Below, piece after piece: positions 44,661 to 56,690 of a DNA stretch of 64,000 bases; positions within the stretch are counted from its first letter, which is position 1, and the number at the start of each line of letters is the position of its first letter. The notes below the pieces were generated by a model. The model was given only the letters and a program-made list of their open reading frames with translations. It searched no databases and was not told where the DNA came from. The stretch is from NCBI GenBank assembly GCA_026419785.1, contig JAODTK010005635.1, positions 62,001 to 126,000 of the forward strand. The letters run 5' to 3'. The stretch is from Sclerodactyla briareus (Eukaryota > Echinodermata > Holothuroidea > Dendrochirotida > Sclerodactylidae). The translations under genes and the position numbers were made by a program.

Positions 44661-46400
44661 GGCCAGTAACAAGTGAATGAATGCAGGTGGGGTGCTCGGT
44701 AAGATTTGTCATGGTAATTTTTTGGGTCAGTAATCAAACAACATCTAAAGACGAGGTCAATAGGTCAAGTTTTAATAAAATGTTCTGATTTGTTGAACAA
44801 GCCAACTAATAACAAACGTCGATTTTTGTTATGTGATAGTTCTCTGTCTGCTACATATACGAAACAACTCCCGCTCGATCTAACACCTGGTCTTAAAGTT
44901 ACAAGGGGACAAAGGTTGATTTTAATACCTTTTGGGCGATAGCATAGGGTGTGTGGTAACCTGATTACATAATGCTTTTGGGGCTTGGTGCATCACATGA
45001 TGCAAGCATTTTTCATAAAAACCGTCATGTCATCACAGTTCATTCCGAGGTCAAGAAACTGCCAAATAATACATTTTCTGTCAATCATTTCTAGTGAGTG
45101 TTGATATGGCTGAAATTTTGGGACTTGCTGCATTTATCAATGGTAACATTTCTCATAAAACGTTATGTCATCAGTCATTCAAAGTCCCTTATGGGCCAAA
45201 AACGGGTCAAATAACTGTTTCCTGCAACAGCCTCTAAGACGAATGCTACCTATTTAAGACTGGTATAGTCTTGGGGTAACCTACCTGACCAGCATGAGGC
45301 TGACTCACTATTATTAAGCAGCTATCATAACAAAATTTTGCAGAACTATCTCTCTTTGGAGTTTTAACTCATTTCAACCCCCCAGGTATGTTATTTCTAT
45401 AATCTTAACACCTTCTGTTCCTATCAGTAACAGACAGCGATTTCTCTAATGTCAAACTCCCTTTTTACCTTGAGTCCACTGTTGTTCCTTCTACTTCATC
45501 TGGAATCCCCAAAGAGATTTGTTTATTTGGCCTGTCACCAAATCCCTTTCCTGTTAGAAGTGAATCTGTAAACAGTGAATGAGTGCTGGCCCATAAATGG
45601 ATTGGTGCTGCGCACGCCTTAAAGCAGCATGTTAAGATTGGCTACATGTTTTTTTATTTGGATTTTCAACAAGGGATTGGGAGGTCGGGATATATTGTGC
45701 TTGTGTAAAACATAGAGTCATAGACCTCAACTTCTAACAGGATACAAAGACTACGAATGACGTTGCGTTATGTTGCTGTATTCTTGATGATTTGAGAACC
45801 GTAGTAGTTATAAATTGTTATGGAAATAATGATATGAATATTCACATCAATCCAAATGAAGTGCAACTATAGAAGAAAACAGCTTGCTAATTACCTCCCC
45901 TCCCCCCCCCCCTCCCCTCAAAACAATATGTAGGCCAGGTACAACAGTAACCAACTGTGGTGTTAATGCAGTTATTGTGGAACCTATTACTGACACTTTA
46001 CTACTGAGACAATACTCTGGTGGGTATGTACCGTATGGATTACCTTTACTCTCCGACTTCTTAACATATCTGGCAGTCGCATACTAGAGTCATTCACTGT
46101 GTCTATTTTGCATAGTTTATTCAAAATTTCAAAGTTTGTTCGATTTTCATGAAGTTTCATGGGTATGGTCCGCAAGTGTCCTCACTAAATATCAACTACA
46201 TCACTGTGGGTTTTCAATGGTCAATTTACATACATTCATGCAAACCAGTTCAGTTTGTTGGAAATTCCATGAAACCTAATCAAGTGTGTCCACATATTGG
46301 TTCCTGAGCAAAATGCTAGGTCTATGGAAGTAGAGTTGTTTCTCATTTGACCCATCATTTCTGACATTTTAGTCACCTTTCCTTTTCCACGCAACGTATA
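44661..46400. repeat. Diverged tandem remnants (about 140-bp and 130-bp steps)
   Basis: GCTTGGTGCATCAC...CATTTTTCATAAAAACCGTC...ACTGCCAAATAA at 44983-45075 recurs, diverged, as ACTTGCTGCATTTATC...CATTTCTCATAAAACGTTATG...GGTCAAATAACTG at 45123-45215. CAAAGTTTGTTCGATTTTC...TCCGCAAGTGTCC at 46129-46180 recurs as CAGTTTGTTGGAAATTCC...CAAGTGTGTCC at 46250-46292. Between them lies featureless DNA with a C-rich run at 45897-45914. Confidence 0.45.
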
Positions 46401-46549
46401 CTCCTTTGGTAGACAATGGTCATAATCAGTCCTTATGAATTGAAATTGGTCACTTATTAATAAGGCCGTGCCTGTTGAATGCTAATACAAAACCTTAAAG
46501 CAACAGATAGAATGACTCCTAATTATTCGCATGGTGACGTATGGATAAA

Positions 46550-46594
46550 CCACCGATCGCGCAACAGGCGAGACATGGGGGCGTCGCCTTGTTT
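46550..46594 (+). repeat. Conserved AGGCGAGA...GATCGCCT hairpin motif, copy 4 of 4
   Basis: ATCGCGCAACAGGCGAGACA, then TGGGGGCGTCGCCTTGTTTG. The stem arms are ACAGGCGA and CGCCTTGT. Flanks differ from copies 1-3 beyond the CGCAACA lead-in. R2a begins about 230 bp downstream. Confidence 0.7.
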
Positions 46595-46821
46595 GACGTA
46601 AGGCTAAGTCTTTCTGTCATTGTGCTAATTTGTCATTCTTCTCCCACCACTCAAACGATTGTTCAACGTGGAATTGGTATCGACCAGGGTCATTACGACT
46701 TCGAATGGCCCCTTTTCTGACCATTGTAGCAGTCGCCTGTAGAGTAGAGTCGGTTCGCCTCCTTATCCAAGACGATCAAGTGATTCCTGGTTTTTTCACG
46801 CCGGTTCACGGACAGGAAATA

Positions 46822-47945
46822 CTGGGTCCCAGGAGATTCATGCGCCCCGGAAATGTCGATACGGTATAGCGTGACTAGAATATGTCAATGCAAGATAGTA
46901 GTAATACAGTCGGACCATTTTGGTCGTGGAATCATGCAAATGGCGTCATATATTATTTGCCAGAGGTTTATGAGATGACAGTGCCTCCTTTGAAGCCACT
47001 ACATGAAAAGAGGAAACTATACATTATGTTCAGAACAGATGTGGGTGACATCAAGCCAAACATCGATCGCCATGGGAGAGGGTTTACATGAGTTTCGACG
47101 AGGGCTTGTGTAATAGATCCAGGGGGCGTAATCATCATGATTCTTTGGGTGGAGGGTGGCAGTACTTGCGATATTCTGCGATTCTCAGTAAGTGCCCTGT
47201 GATTTCATGTGTTAGAAATGAAGTTGAATAAGGGGTCTGGTGTCACGCCATTGGTGTTATTTAGCCGATTGGAAAATCCACTAATACTATCAATAGAGGT
47301 GTTGTTGCGGCATTGCTCTTTTTTTTTTTTTTTTTTTTTGTAAACGTAATCAGTAAGCAGAAATTTATTTTTAGGGGGAGGGGCAACCAATTTTCATTCA
47401 GACCTTGAGGGGGTGGGGGGGGGACAGTCTGCCCATAGTCTCAGTCGCACGCTTAGGTTCGTGTATTCCTTGTAGGCAACTTGCAGCAACGATTGTAGAA
47501 AGGATTTTCTGAGTGGGCGGAGAGGGGGGATTGGTGGACCTTTGGACGGGGGCTAAAAATAGTTCCATTCCACGTAATTCACGGCAATGTAGTGCCCACG
47601 CGTGTTAGAAACAATCAGGAATTTGATGTTCCAAATGCGATGATAACTAAGGGTTGCAATTCCTGTCCATTAGGGTTGATTGAATCCCTCCTTCACTGCG
47701 AAAAGGTTATCAGTGGAGGGCCCGGGAAACGGAGGGTCAGGCCAATCAGTCTAATCTAGAGAACCCTGATCATGGATTTAAAGAGCCTGTTTACCTGACC
47801 ATCACAAGTTGCCCCAGGAAGCTTCGTTACAAGTTTGAACTTAAAACACAACCAAAGACAAACAAGCTCTTCCTGCGCGCGGAGCACAAATTGCTTTTGC
47901 ACATTTGGTGCGGCGTTGATTGAATTCAACAAAAAAGCAACACTG
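46822..47945 (+). repeat. Repeat family R2, copy a
   Basis: This matches 54980-56165 in order and orientation: GGTCCCAGGAGAT, TATGTCAATGCAAGATAGTA, ATCATGCAAATGGCGTC, TTTATGAGATGACAGTGC, CATTATGTTCAGA, CGTAATCATCATGATT, TACTTGCGATAT, GTAAGTGCCCTGTGATTTC, the G-rich run, TTTTCTGAGTGGGCGGAG, GTTGATTGAATCC, AATCTAGAGAACCCTGATCA, AGTTGCCCCAGGAAGCTTC and GCGGAGCACAAATTGCTTT. Copy a has an extra T23 run at 47318-47340. No coding or terminal repeats recognised; internal CAGGGGGCGTAATC at 47129 resembles a hAT end. Confidence 0.8.
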
Positions 47946-48639
47946 CGTAGTGATCCTTGCCAGAATGGCTACTACGAACTCCGCATATATGACCCATGCT
48001 TGATGGGTAGGTATTAGTTGATAGGCTATTTCAGACATCGACCTGACTCTGATGACCTCAAGTTAACTTGACCTACACCACAACATGGGGGGGGGGTCAA
48101 CAAGGACAAACAAGCAAGAGGAGGAGCCGGCAGGTTTCAAGTATATAGCCAGTTATGCCAGTATGGTCTGATTAGAGGTTTACACGATGACAGCCGTATT
48201 CTTTTCGAGGAAGGGCTACGTGAAATACGAGGTCATTCTGGTATTGACAATGAAGATGTATAACGTTGCTATTTGTAAAAACAGAACCGGTTTGGGAGAC
48301 ATCTAAAAATTTGCTGAATTGTCACTGAGGCCTCAGGAAAGTTTTCATCTACTGTGTAGCCCAACTCGCTCAAATCAATTGTTTGCAATGTGTACAAAGG
48401 ACCAATTTACGAAGAGTGACGACAGACTAAGGTATTCTTAATTATGGGTAGCTGATTGAATACTAATACTAGGTACCATAGTAAGGGGATGATCAAGTAT
48501 GCAATCAGAGTGGGCAATAAATCTCTAATCTAATCCTTTCAAGTGCATTAATCGATTGAGAGTTCTTCAAGAATCTGACAAAGAAGGCCATTGTTTAGTT
48601 AGCACGATGACGCAAACCTCAACATCCCAGTGTTACTTC
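47946..48639. other. Unassigned DNA
   Basis: A G9 run lies at 48086-48094. Nothing else recognised. Confidence 0.5.
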
Positions 48640-48939
48640 GAAATTATGTGATAAGCTGGTTAGCACGCTGGTGTTGTGGCAACTGTCTACGGGTATTACT
48701 AATAATAAAGTCATTAAATGTAACGGATAGCAAACTATTCCATGCCTTGTAGCTAAAAGGGCCCCCCCCCCCCGGGATATTCAAATTGACCCATATGCTC
48801 CAGCTTAAGTAAGTTAGTAAGTTACGCTCCTCTTAAACAGGCAGTTGTGTGGGAACGGGGGTTCCGCATGGGCTACGTGGCGCAAAGCACGCTTCTGGAG
48901 TACTTTTAGTTGTTAGATTCGATTCACATGTATCACGCC

Positions 48940-49960
48940 AATATTAGAACAAAAAGTTAGGATGTGGTAAAATGAGCGTCTGGTAGAGTGTCCTCAGAAT
49001 TGTACGAGGAGCGTTGAGGCAAACATGTTTTACTTTGAAAGGATCCCCCACCAATTTATATGCTATTTTCTTGAAATTGCTAGACGTGATCTCGCCAAAT
49101 GAGCCTATCGTCAATATGTTCTCCCAGAAGTTTTGTACTTGTAACTTGATTCACAGGATAGCCCTTTAGTTGAAGGCTTTTATCCCATCTCTTCTCTCTT
49201 GTTCTTACTATTGTTAAATCATATCGTATTTTTATTACTTAAGTGAGATTTTTAGCAGCGAACCACTCGCGGACTTATCCATTTCAATTGTTAGCAGTGG
49301 TAGGAGGGAATTATTGTTTTCCTTGAAAAAGATGGTGATCGTCTGCAAAAAGGATGGTATCGCCTAATTTGATACTGACAAATGTCGTTCATATAGATTA
49401 TAAAAAGGAGTGAGACCAAGATAGACCCCTGTGGAACACCACAATAACTATCCTTAAGCTGTGGCACGCTCCGTCAACGTGTTAATTGCCTTCTATCTGA
49501 AATATAGCGAGTAAGCAATTTAGTAAAATCCACGTATACCATAAATTGTAAATTTCTAATTAGAATATCAAGATCATTGTATCAAACGCCTTATAGAGGT
49601 CGAGAAAATTCCCATTTAAAATCTGATTACTATATAGATTGGAACGCAGCTTATCTAATGCCTCAGCTAGGGCAATTCCGTGGAGTCTTAGGACGGAAAC
49701 CATACTGACCATTGAAGAGGTTATTGAATCTATCAAGAGAACTATCAATCTATTATGCAATCTATTAGACATAAGTCATTCAATTATTTTAGAAAAAGAT
49801 GAAAGCAGTGAAATGGTGGGGCCGATATTTTCGAAAACACCTTAGTCGCCTGTCTTAAATATGAGGATGACCTTTGCTATTTAAGTTTATTTCGGGAAGA
49901 CTCCTGTGTTGAAAAGACAAGTTTACAATATCGCTTAATGTCTTAACAAGGAAAAAACAA
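48940..49960 (-). pseudogene. LINE reverse transcriptase remnant
   Basis: Minus-strand motifs in order: VILIFKTGD; PTISLLSSFSKIIE (49.80 kb, the PISLLP block); RLHGIALAEALDKL; NFLDLYKAFDTM (49.57-49.60 kb, the D-x-x-KAFD block); CGVPQGSIL (about 49.42-49.44 kb) with FIIYMNDI after it; ILFADDH (49.33-49.35 kb, the catalytic ADD); then thumb-like words and APRTILRTLYQTLILPHPNF at about 49.0 kb. A 70-codon frame survives intact around the KAFD block. At least six frame changes or stops interrupt the domain. Confidence 0.9.
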
Positions 49961-50689
49961 CACTTGCTTAATAATACCCTGCCTAAAATCATCATACCCA
50001 GCGGGGCCTCGTCAGGGTTAAGGCACTCAGTGGTCTAACCTTTATTATTCCCTTCAGACAGGTGTTATTAAAAATGAGCTCATCGACTTCTTCTCTCCCC
50101 GTTCAATAATAATTTAGCCCCCGCGTTTGATGTCGTTTTGCTATCCTTATTCCTTGCCAGGACGGGCCGATTGTGTGACAAATATCATTAAAACCCTTCG
50201 CCATATTTAGTCGCATCGCTAATTCTATCTAACGCCATTATGTTTAAAGTTATCTGGATAAGTGGGACTTTGGTCTGTTGCGCAAGTAACCTCATTGATA
50301 TTGTCCTCAAGTTTTCTTTGCATCGTTTGTACAGGCGTTGAATTTATCATGGAAATATGTTCGTTTCGAAAATCGCAGGATACGATTTAATCTATTCCGG
50401 TAGGTCTTAATGCTATTTGATTATCCATTTGAAGGGTCTTAATGTGTTGCGAAACATTTTATTTTTTTCGTTTGCTTGCTTTAAAATGCCCTGAGTTTCC
50501 ACGATGTTTTCTTTGCGTCTCTTTGACTTACTGATATAGTTAACTGGACATGTATCGTAGGCTTTGCTAAATTTAATCGAGCAACATTGGAATATGCAAA
50601 TCAACATCTGAACTTCAAAACATCATTCCAACGACATCTGCCTTATGGTATTTATAAAGCATTCGCGGTTACACTCACAATAATCTCTA

Positions 50690-51370
50690 ATGTAATAGAA
50701 GTATTATTCTGCGGCTTGTTTCCCAGTACTTGTAAAACCCAGGAATGGTCACTTGAGTCAATAATAAAAATACCCGAATGTATACTAGTTTGGATATTTG
50801 TAAAAATATTCTCAAGTAGTGTTGATGACGTACTCCTTCTCTCGTGGGCTGTGTCATAGTCGGGTTCGAACCATATATGAAAGTGTGTTTAGAAAAATGG
50901 GTGTGGAATATTACGATTTAAAGTACAATTTATATCTCGCTCCCTCCCCTAATAAATGAGCTATACTTTTTCGTGTAATTTCATTGAGAATATTATCCAT
51001 ATGGTATAAAAAATCTTTCAGAGAGCCATTCTTTGGTCACACACTACCCCAATAATTGCCCCAGGAATTTAATTGGTCGACAATTGTTTCAATGAAATAA
51101 TGCTTCTATAAATCATTTAGATAGATAGTTGTCACACATTTCTGAAATATTAAGTTTATCATGAACTAAAAACATACCCCACCCCGCCTCTCACCCTATC
51201 TGCTCGATGCATTTCTGTTAGTGCCTAATTATCAATCGCTATCAGCGGTGATATATTATCCCGTCAGCCATGTCTCGGTAAATCCGATAATATCAAAATG
51301 TGATCAAGTAATGAAGGTAGGACTATATCTTTGGACGTTCTATTTAGGCTTCTGCATTTATGGTGAAAAA
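50690..51370 (-). pseudogene. LINE endonuclease (APE-type) remnant
   Basis: Minus-strand peptides spread over three frames give the family landmarks. There is a TETWL-type motif at 51263-51285 preceded by SHFDII, then SPLIAIDN, and a HRADRVRGGVGY motif at 51181-51210 (the usual R-GGGV block). KMIYRSIISLKQLST, PGAIIGVVY-like and SSDHSW near 50741-50760 follow; the last is the C-terminal SDH motif of apurinic-type LINE nucleases. The catalytic Glu of TETW is retained. Multiple frame changes and stops separate the blocks. Confidence 0.85.
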
Positions 51371-51620
51371 TACTGAAGCCCACTTTTCAGGCGATCTTTT
51401 ACTATAGGAGTTAAGTCGTAGTAATCGCAGGACCAGCTTGTAGTTAGGATTTACTTCGGGATCATTGATTAGACCTTCATTGGGGGCCCTAGGGTTAATG
51501 GTTTTGAAAAACTCGTGTCATCTAAGTTGGTGGCAAAAAGGTAGTAAATAAACATCATATCCACTAACTCATCTGATAAGCTTAAATGACTCTGACAACT
51601 CATGGAATTAAGACAAAAAT

Positions 51621-53125
51621 ATATACAATAACAACAAATAGAAAAATATATACAACTTACGTATACGAGTTACAATGCTTGGGTTTCTTGGGAAAACAGT
51701 GTATCCAACAGAATGTCTGCCTGCACTACCTCCCGGTTTTCAGGCTTTTGTCCCAGTGAAACCTGTCAGGGGGGACTCTACCCCACCCATGCCATATACA
51801 CTACTATGTTGAGAATGCCCAGTAATAAACCATCAAGTTTGTCCATAGGACATGAGAGTTGGTATTGCATGGCTACACTGAAGTTATACACAAGTAAACA
51901 TTGCAGTTTATAGGTGTATACTTGAGGATTAACACAAAAACCAGCGTTGACTATAGGACATCATGGGTGAAAGATATTATGGTCAATATACTGCAATGTC
52001 ACAAGACAATATCAGTCTGCCAGGGTTATGTGTGTATAGTGAAAAGATGGACAATTGGGAGTAATACAGGCGTATTTGCAGTAATATCTAACCACTTTTA
52101 CTTGGGTGGCATTCTGAACGGTGAAGGTTTTCTTCAAATTGGATATAACATACTCCTGACTGAGGGATATATATATATATATATATATCGGGAGCACTGG
52201 GCACAATTGTGTCAAAGTATATTTTTGCCTGACACAAGCATCTAAATTTGCTGAGTGGAGGATGGCACACGAAATATTCATAAGTTAAAACCGACTCGAG
52301 ACTCCATGGTACATAGCGGAAACCACAGGCAGTTCGCCGAGCCCTAGACGAACATAAAATTTTCCATAAAAACATCCCTATAATGTTGTGTTGCTAAGAT
52401 GTCAATGTCAAACGCAAATTTAACAACATTCGAGTGTTTAGGCTGTCTTGAACTTCCCGCATGGACGTTCTGTGGCGATACGTTTGTGATAGGAGTGTTG
52501 TATTACATAGTCTAATTTCACTTCATGGCTTTGTCGCAACAAGACGATCTAGCATCACGAAAATTAGCACTCAAGGTCGCCAAGGTCAAAAGAGATCAGA
52601 AGGTCAAATGAGGTCAAAGTAGTTCACCAGATTGCAGTTCGCCCAGACGAACAAAACCTTTCCATCCACGGCCATCCCTCGAAAATGTTTGTGCCACAGA
52701 TAACATGGGTGGTCATATGGTGACCTTAAATGCCTACCTCAACACCAAAAAAAATAGGGTTAATCCTCACCATACGTGCAATCCACAAAACGAATTTGAA
52801 CTGGGATACATGCTTGCGTCGTTAGATATCGTGCTGAAAAGCTCGTGAAATTGAAGACCCTGGAACTGCAACCAAGAACAATAAGGTCATTCATCCTCTC
52901 CATATAATACAAAAGCTGAGGGAACGCGAGCATCAAAAATTTAGGCCAGTACGGTGCAATTATGAGAGAAGATTGTCATCGAGTATGATTGGCGCCCTCT
53001 ATTGCAGCACTCCTCAGATCGGTCCGCCCTGATCTGTCCGTGCGGAGGAATATCAGTGGTTGTTAAATAGAGGGTAGAGAACTGTGTGTATATGATATGA
53101 TCTTCACCAAGGGGGGGTTGGGGGT
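51621..53125. other. Unassigned DNA with an (AT)n microsatellite
   Basis: A (TA)12 run lies at 52166-52189. A receptor-type AGGTCA pair with four-base spacing (AGGTCAAATGAGGTCA) lies at 52601-52616. CACCAGATTGCAGTTCGCCC at 52625-52644 is echoed by CACAGGCAGTTCGCCGAGCC at 52324-52343, hinting at a ~300-bp degenerate unit. No gene. Confidence 0.5.
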
Positions 53126-53127
53126 TG

Positions 53128-53145
53128 GGGTGGGTATATATTATG

Positions 53146-53179
<34 letters not shown>

Positions 53180-53213
53180 TATTATATAGTATTATATTAT
53201 TATTATTATTATA

Positions 53214-53245
<32 letters not shown>

Positions 53246-53252
53246 TTATTAC
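53128..53252. repeat. (TTA)n microsatellite
   Basis: About 115 bp of TAT/TTA triplets with a few interruptions (ATATAG, ATATTATATA). The 106-codon frame over it is an artefact of the repeat. Confidence 0.95.
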
Positions 53253-54979
53253 TTATTATCTGCTATTCGTCACAACTTTTCAGTTGGTATATTCCTCCTT
53301 CTCCTGTTCCTTGAACCTAGAATTCCCTACTCGCACTCTGGGAGGTCTAGTACCGTACTCCCTCTTTATTATTGTGCTGGTCACTACTCAGAGGATCGCA
53401 GTCTCGGTTAGCTTGTTCACTTCGTGTTCTCCTGGATCCGGTTGAGGTGCTTTTCTAGCTCTTTCGGGTATAGTTCCCGATCAACCAAATGGTACACTTG
53501 GCTTTAAATCCACATCCATTGTAGTTCTAGTTTGAAGTCCTGGTATTTTTCGCTCTGCTCTCTGCTTCTGGGACATGTTGTGTCGCTATGGGATGATATT
53601 GACCTTGCCGCCAGGCGCTGGATCTAGGCAGTCATGTGGTGTGGATGGTGTGTGTTTGTAGTGATGCTCGCTGTAAATTCCATTTCTGCAATTGCAAATT
53701 CACTCAAACTTAGCAGGTGATTGTCCAAATTGCGTAGATTTGCCCATTGTTTTTGGAGGAGGTCCAGGGTCATTTGAGGTCAGAGGAGGGCAAATAGTGA
53801 AGAACTTGTAAACATTGCACTTGTGAAAACAGATGTAGTGAGGTCATTTTTAGCGGATATGTTGTGCACAACTTCTAGATGTTCCCTTTTCACTTTGGTC
53901 TGGGTCATCTAAGGTCAGTAAAGGTCGAATATAGGAAAAAGATATAGCACTATTCAGCAACACAACCATCTATCCATGTACATGACCTGGTAGTGTAGCG
54001 ACCTCAAATGCAAAGTACGCCATCATCATCAGGCATTTCCATGTATCAACGCCAGCGTTGCCAGAGCTGGATTTCCTCCAAGATCTTGGAAATTTGGAAC
54101 TTGGCTTGGGAACTCAGTGGGAAAAGAGCCGACGCTCTCATTAAGTTTGATTGGAAATGAATTATTACGTGGGGATTCCATAAACTTCACGAGTAGTATC
54201 AATCTGGCTTAGAGATTCAAATTCGGAATTTATGGACAAATTTAGGGAGTTGTGGCTTATGCCATGAGGGATCGGGAAGTGGGGGTCTGTGCGCCGAACA
54301 CGTTCTTTGTACGCTACGCGCCAGCCGCTAGTGACGCTCGACTTAGATGGTGCTCTTCCCCAATATTTATCACAGATCGCCCCCCCGAATCCACTGCAAA
54401 GCCTGCCAAAGGAATGTAATAAATATTGAAAATTGTGTCATGTTCCTTTTTAGATCATGGCCCTTTGTTTCGATTACTTGAAGGTCAAAGAACAAAGAAG
54501 GTTCTGCTGAACCACTCCGTGTAAAAGTAGGTCATATAACGTTCCTTGTGGTCATATTGCCTTTCACATAATTTTGATACACATTCATCCAATGTTTACG
54601 GTAAGAAGACAGTGAACTTGCATAAAAAACTTGAAATTTGTAGGCGGGTGAACCGCCCACGTGTTTATCACTTTTGAGCATTCATTGGGAAAACGTATAT
54701 AACACCCCATAACGACCACCAAATTGCGTCAGAAAATCAAATAGCCTACGGAGCCGTGGGACGGCGGCGCAGGCGCACACCCAAGACCATAAGATCCCCG
54801 GACATTTCCAGTGTCGCGGGGAGATAATACTATAGGCTCCCGAAGCCCCAGGCTCAGGTTCCCTTAATGTAACAATCTGGGACAATTGTTTATTGGCTGG
54901 TAGCTATTTGACCATCACAAAAGGTCATCAAAGGAATATAATGAAGGTCGTATATACAGAGTGTAAAAAGGAAACATTA
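53253..54979. other. Unassigned DNA with AGGTCA-rich repeat remnants
   Basis: GGGTCATTTGAGGTCA at 53767-53782, GTGAGGTCATTTTTAG at 53840 and GGTCATCTAAGGTCAG at 53903-53918 belong to the same vocabulary as the 115-bp array. TGCAATTGCAAATTCACTC at 53688 echoes the octamer core. A C7 run is at 54380-54386. No gene recognised. Confidence 0.5.
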
Positions 54980-56165
54980 CCGGGTGCCAGGAGATAATGC
55001 GCCCTCGTCGCCCTTGTCGCACGGTATATTGTGACTATGATATGTCAATGCAAGATAGTATCAATACAGTCGACGAGTTTTGTATCGTGGCATCGTGCAT
55101 GGGCGTCCGCATAATTATTTGCAAGGGGGGGTTATGAGATGACAGTGCATCGTTTGTTGAAGTTCCCACGAAAAAAGGAACTTATACATTATGTCCAGTT
55201 TGATTTAGCATTCAAGCCAATAACACTGATCGCATGACAGTTACCAGTCGGTCCGACCACTCATTGTGTTATAGAGAGCGGGGAGCGTAATCTATCATGA
55301 TTATTGGGTGGAGGTGGAAGTACTTGCGATATCCCTGCGATATCAGTAGGCGTCCTTTGAGACATGTTTCAGGATAAAGCCTGAATAGTCACTGGAGTTG
55401 GAGTCACGCAAAGGGCGTAGGGGACCCTTGCATTGGGGGGGGGGGAGGGTGGGGGGGGGGCAATCGAACGTTTTTGCCCGAATCCTAAAGGTACTTAGCT
55501 TATAGAAAAATTCTAACTATAAAATACAGATGGTTGGTTTTTCTCGAACATTTGATCAAAAATCTGTACCCATGAATTAGCAGAGGGGGGCTGACCGAAT
55601 TTTTCATCTTGAACAGGTTTGGCCGCCACAGTCTACCCCATGTTCTCACGCTTATGGATTCGCGTCTTTCTTTGTCGGGCATCTGGCAGCAAGCGGGGAA
55701 TAAGCAAGGGCTTTCTGAGTAGGGGAAGAAATTGAAATTTATTGTGGACCTCTGAAGAGGTCTAAAAATGGTTTATTGCGATGTAGGAACAAACGAGTTG
55801 TAGAGATAATTATGAATTTGACATGTTTCAGAATGTGCTGATCACCATAGGGTGTTAATTTCCTTTCATAGGGTTGATTATTTGGTACTTATGGTACTGC
55901 TAACGGTTATCAGATGAGGTCCAGGGGCGAGGTCAGGTCAATTAGGCGAATCTAGAAAACCCTCATCATAGATTTCGCTTGACCGAGAGCCTGTATTACC
56001 TGAACATCACAAACGTCACAAAGTTGCCCGAGCTTCGTTACAAGAGGTGAGCGAAAAACACGCCAAAAGGCAACAGGCACTTCTTGGCGCGGAGCTCAAA
56101 ATCGCTTTGCACATTTTTTGCGGCTTGTATTATAAAAGAAAAAAGGGTGGGACATTTTGCAGGCG
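54980..56165 (+). repeat. Repeat family R2, copy b
   Basis: Same landmarks as R2a in order: GGTGCCAGGAGATAATGCGC, TATGTCAATGCAAGATAGTA, GGTTATGAGATGACAGTGC, GCGTAATCTATCATGATTAT, TACTTGCGATATC, the G-rich run at 55434-55461, GGCTTTCTGAGTAGGGG, GGGTTGATTATTTGG, GGTCAATTAGGCGAATC, AAAACCCTCATCATAGATTT, AAGTTGCCCGAGCTTC and GCGGAGCTCAAAATCGC. Slightly longer than copy a. Immediately followed by a G-rich run (56186-56212). Confidence 0.8.
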
Positions 56166-56185
56166 CGTTACCAGAGAATTGTCTT

Positions 56186-56212
56186 GAGGGAGGGAGGGGG
56201 GGGGGGGGGGGG
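56186..56212. repeat. G-rich homopolymer tract
   Basis: GAGGGAGGGAGG leads into about 18 consecutive G. It is one of at least a dozen G or C runs of eight or more in the window, several of them inside repeat ends. Confidence 0.9.
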
Positions 56213-56690
56213 TTGCGGTCGGAACCCAAGAGAAGTGTGCCCTCATTAATGGCCTCACTTCCCTATTGCAAATAGTACAATTTGTGGGCCCCTAGACACA
56301 TGCTGTTGCAATATCCGCTAAATAACAGCAGCAAAACCTCTACTGAACTGCAAAAAATCAGTTTTTCAGTTACAATTTTATCGATCATTTGGGTCTTGCC
56401 CCCCCCCCCCCGTCCTCGTGGGTACGCCGCCGCAAACATTGTCTCATATTCGCCCCGAATTTCACAGCGGTTTGTTTCGCCTGAACCAAGTTCAGGAAGT
56501 AAACATGACGATTACTTTGTCGAGTGTATGTACGCCTGTACGAATGCGTGTTTGTGTGTGCGTGCGTCCAGTGTATGCGTTGTATGCAGGATATCTCTCG
56601 AACGGGAAGTGCGATTGCCAAGAAAAATTTACGGTTAGCATCGATTATTGGCTGTGCTCAATCGATTGCTGATGCGCAAGGACTCGAACG
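56213..56690. other. Unassigned DNA leading into a microsatellite
   Basis: A C12 run lies at 56400-56411. TATGTACGCCTGTACGAATG leads to GGATATCTCTCGAACGGGAA at about 56590. The latter resembles the GATATCTCCTGAACC word of the 44.0-kb repeat, suggesting a related repeat head. Confidence 0.45.

Larger units (their letters stand above)
48640..51620 (-). mobile_element. Decayed non-LTR retrotransposon (LINE, CR1/L2/jockey group)
   Basis: On the minus strand a 5'-3' order of endonuclease, linker and reverse transcriptase is recognisable over ~3 kb. The N-terminal side (51.6-51.3 kb) has LYTL-type leader words. The endonuclease follows (51.3-50.7 kb), then a linker with RNRLNRILRFSKRTYFHDKF (about 50.4 kb), then the reverse transcriptase (49.95-49.1 kb). 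The C-terminal region contains LQKRALRHVAHAEP (48.87 kb), the segment that follows the thumb in this LINE group. Frames shift every 20-60 codons and several stops occur, so it is dead as read, though some shifts may be sequence error. No ORF1, poly(A) tail or target duplication was fixed. Confidence 0.9.

Noticed and set aside
50866-50877. GGGTTCGAACC resembling a tRNA T-arm / B box
   Set aside because: No acceptor stem, A box or cloverleaf around it, and it lies inside the LINE endonuclease coding remnant.
53125-53445. 106-codon open frame rich in Ile and Leu
   Set aside because: Translation of a (TTA)n microsatellite.
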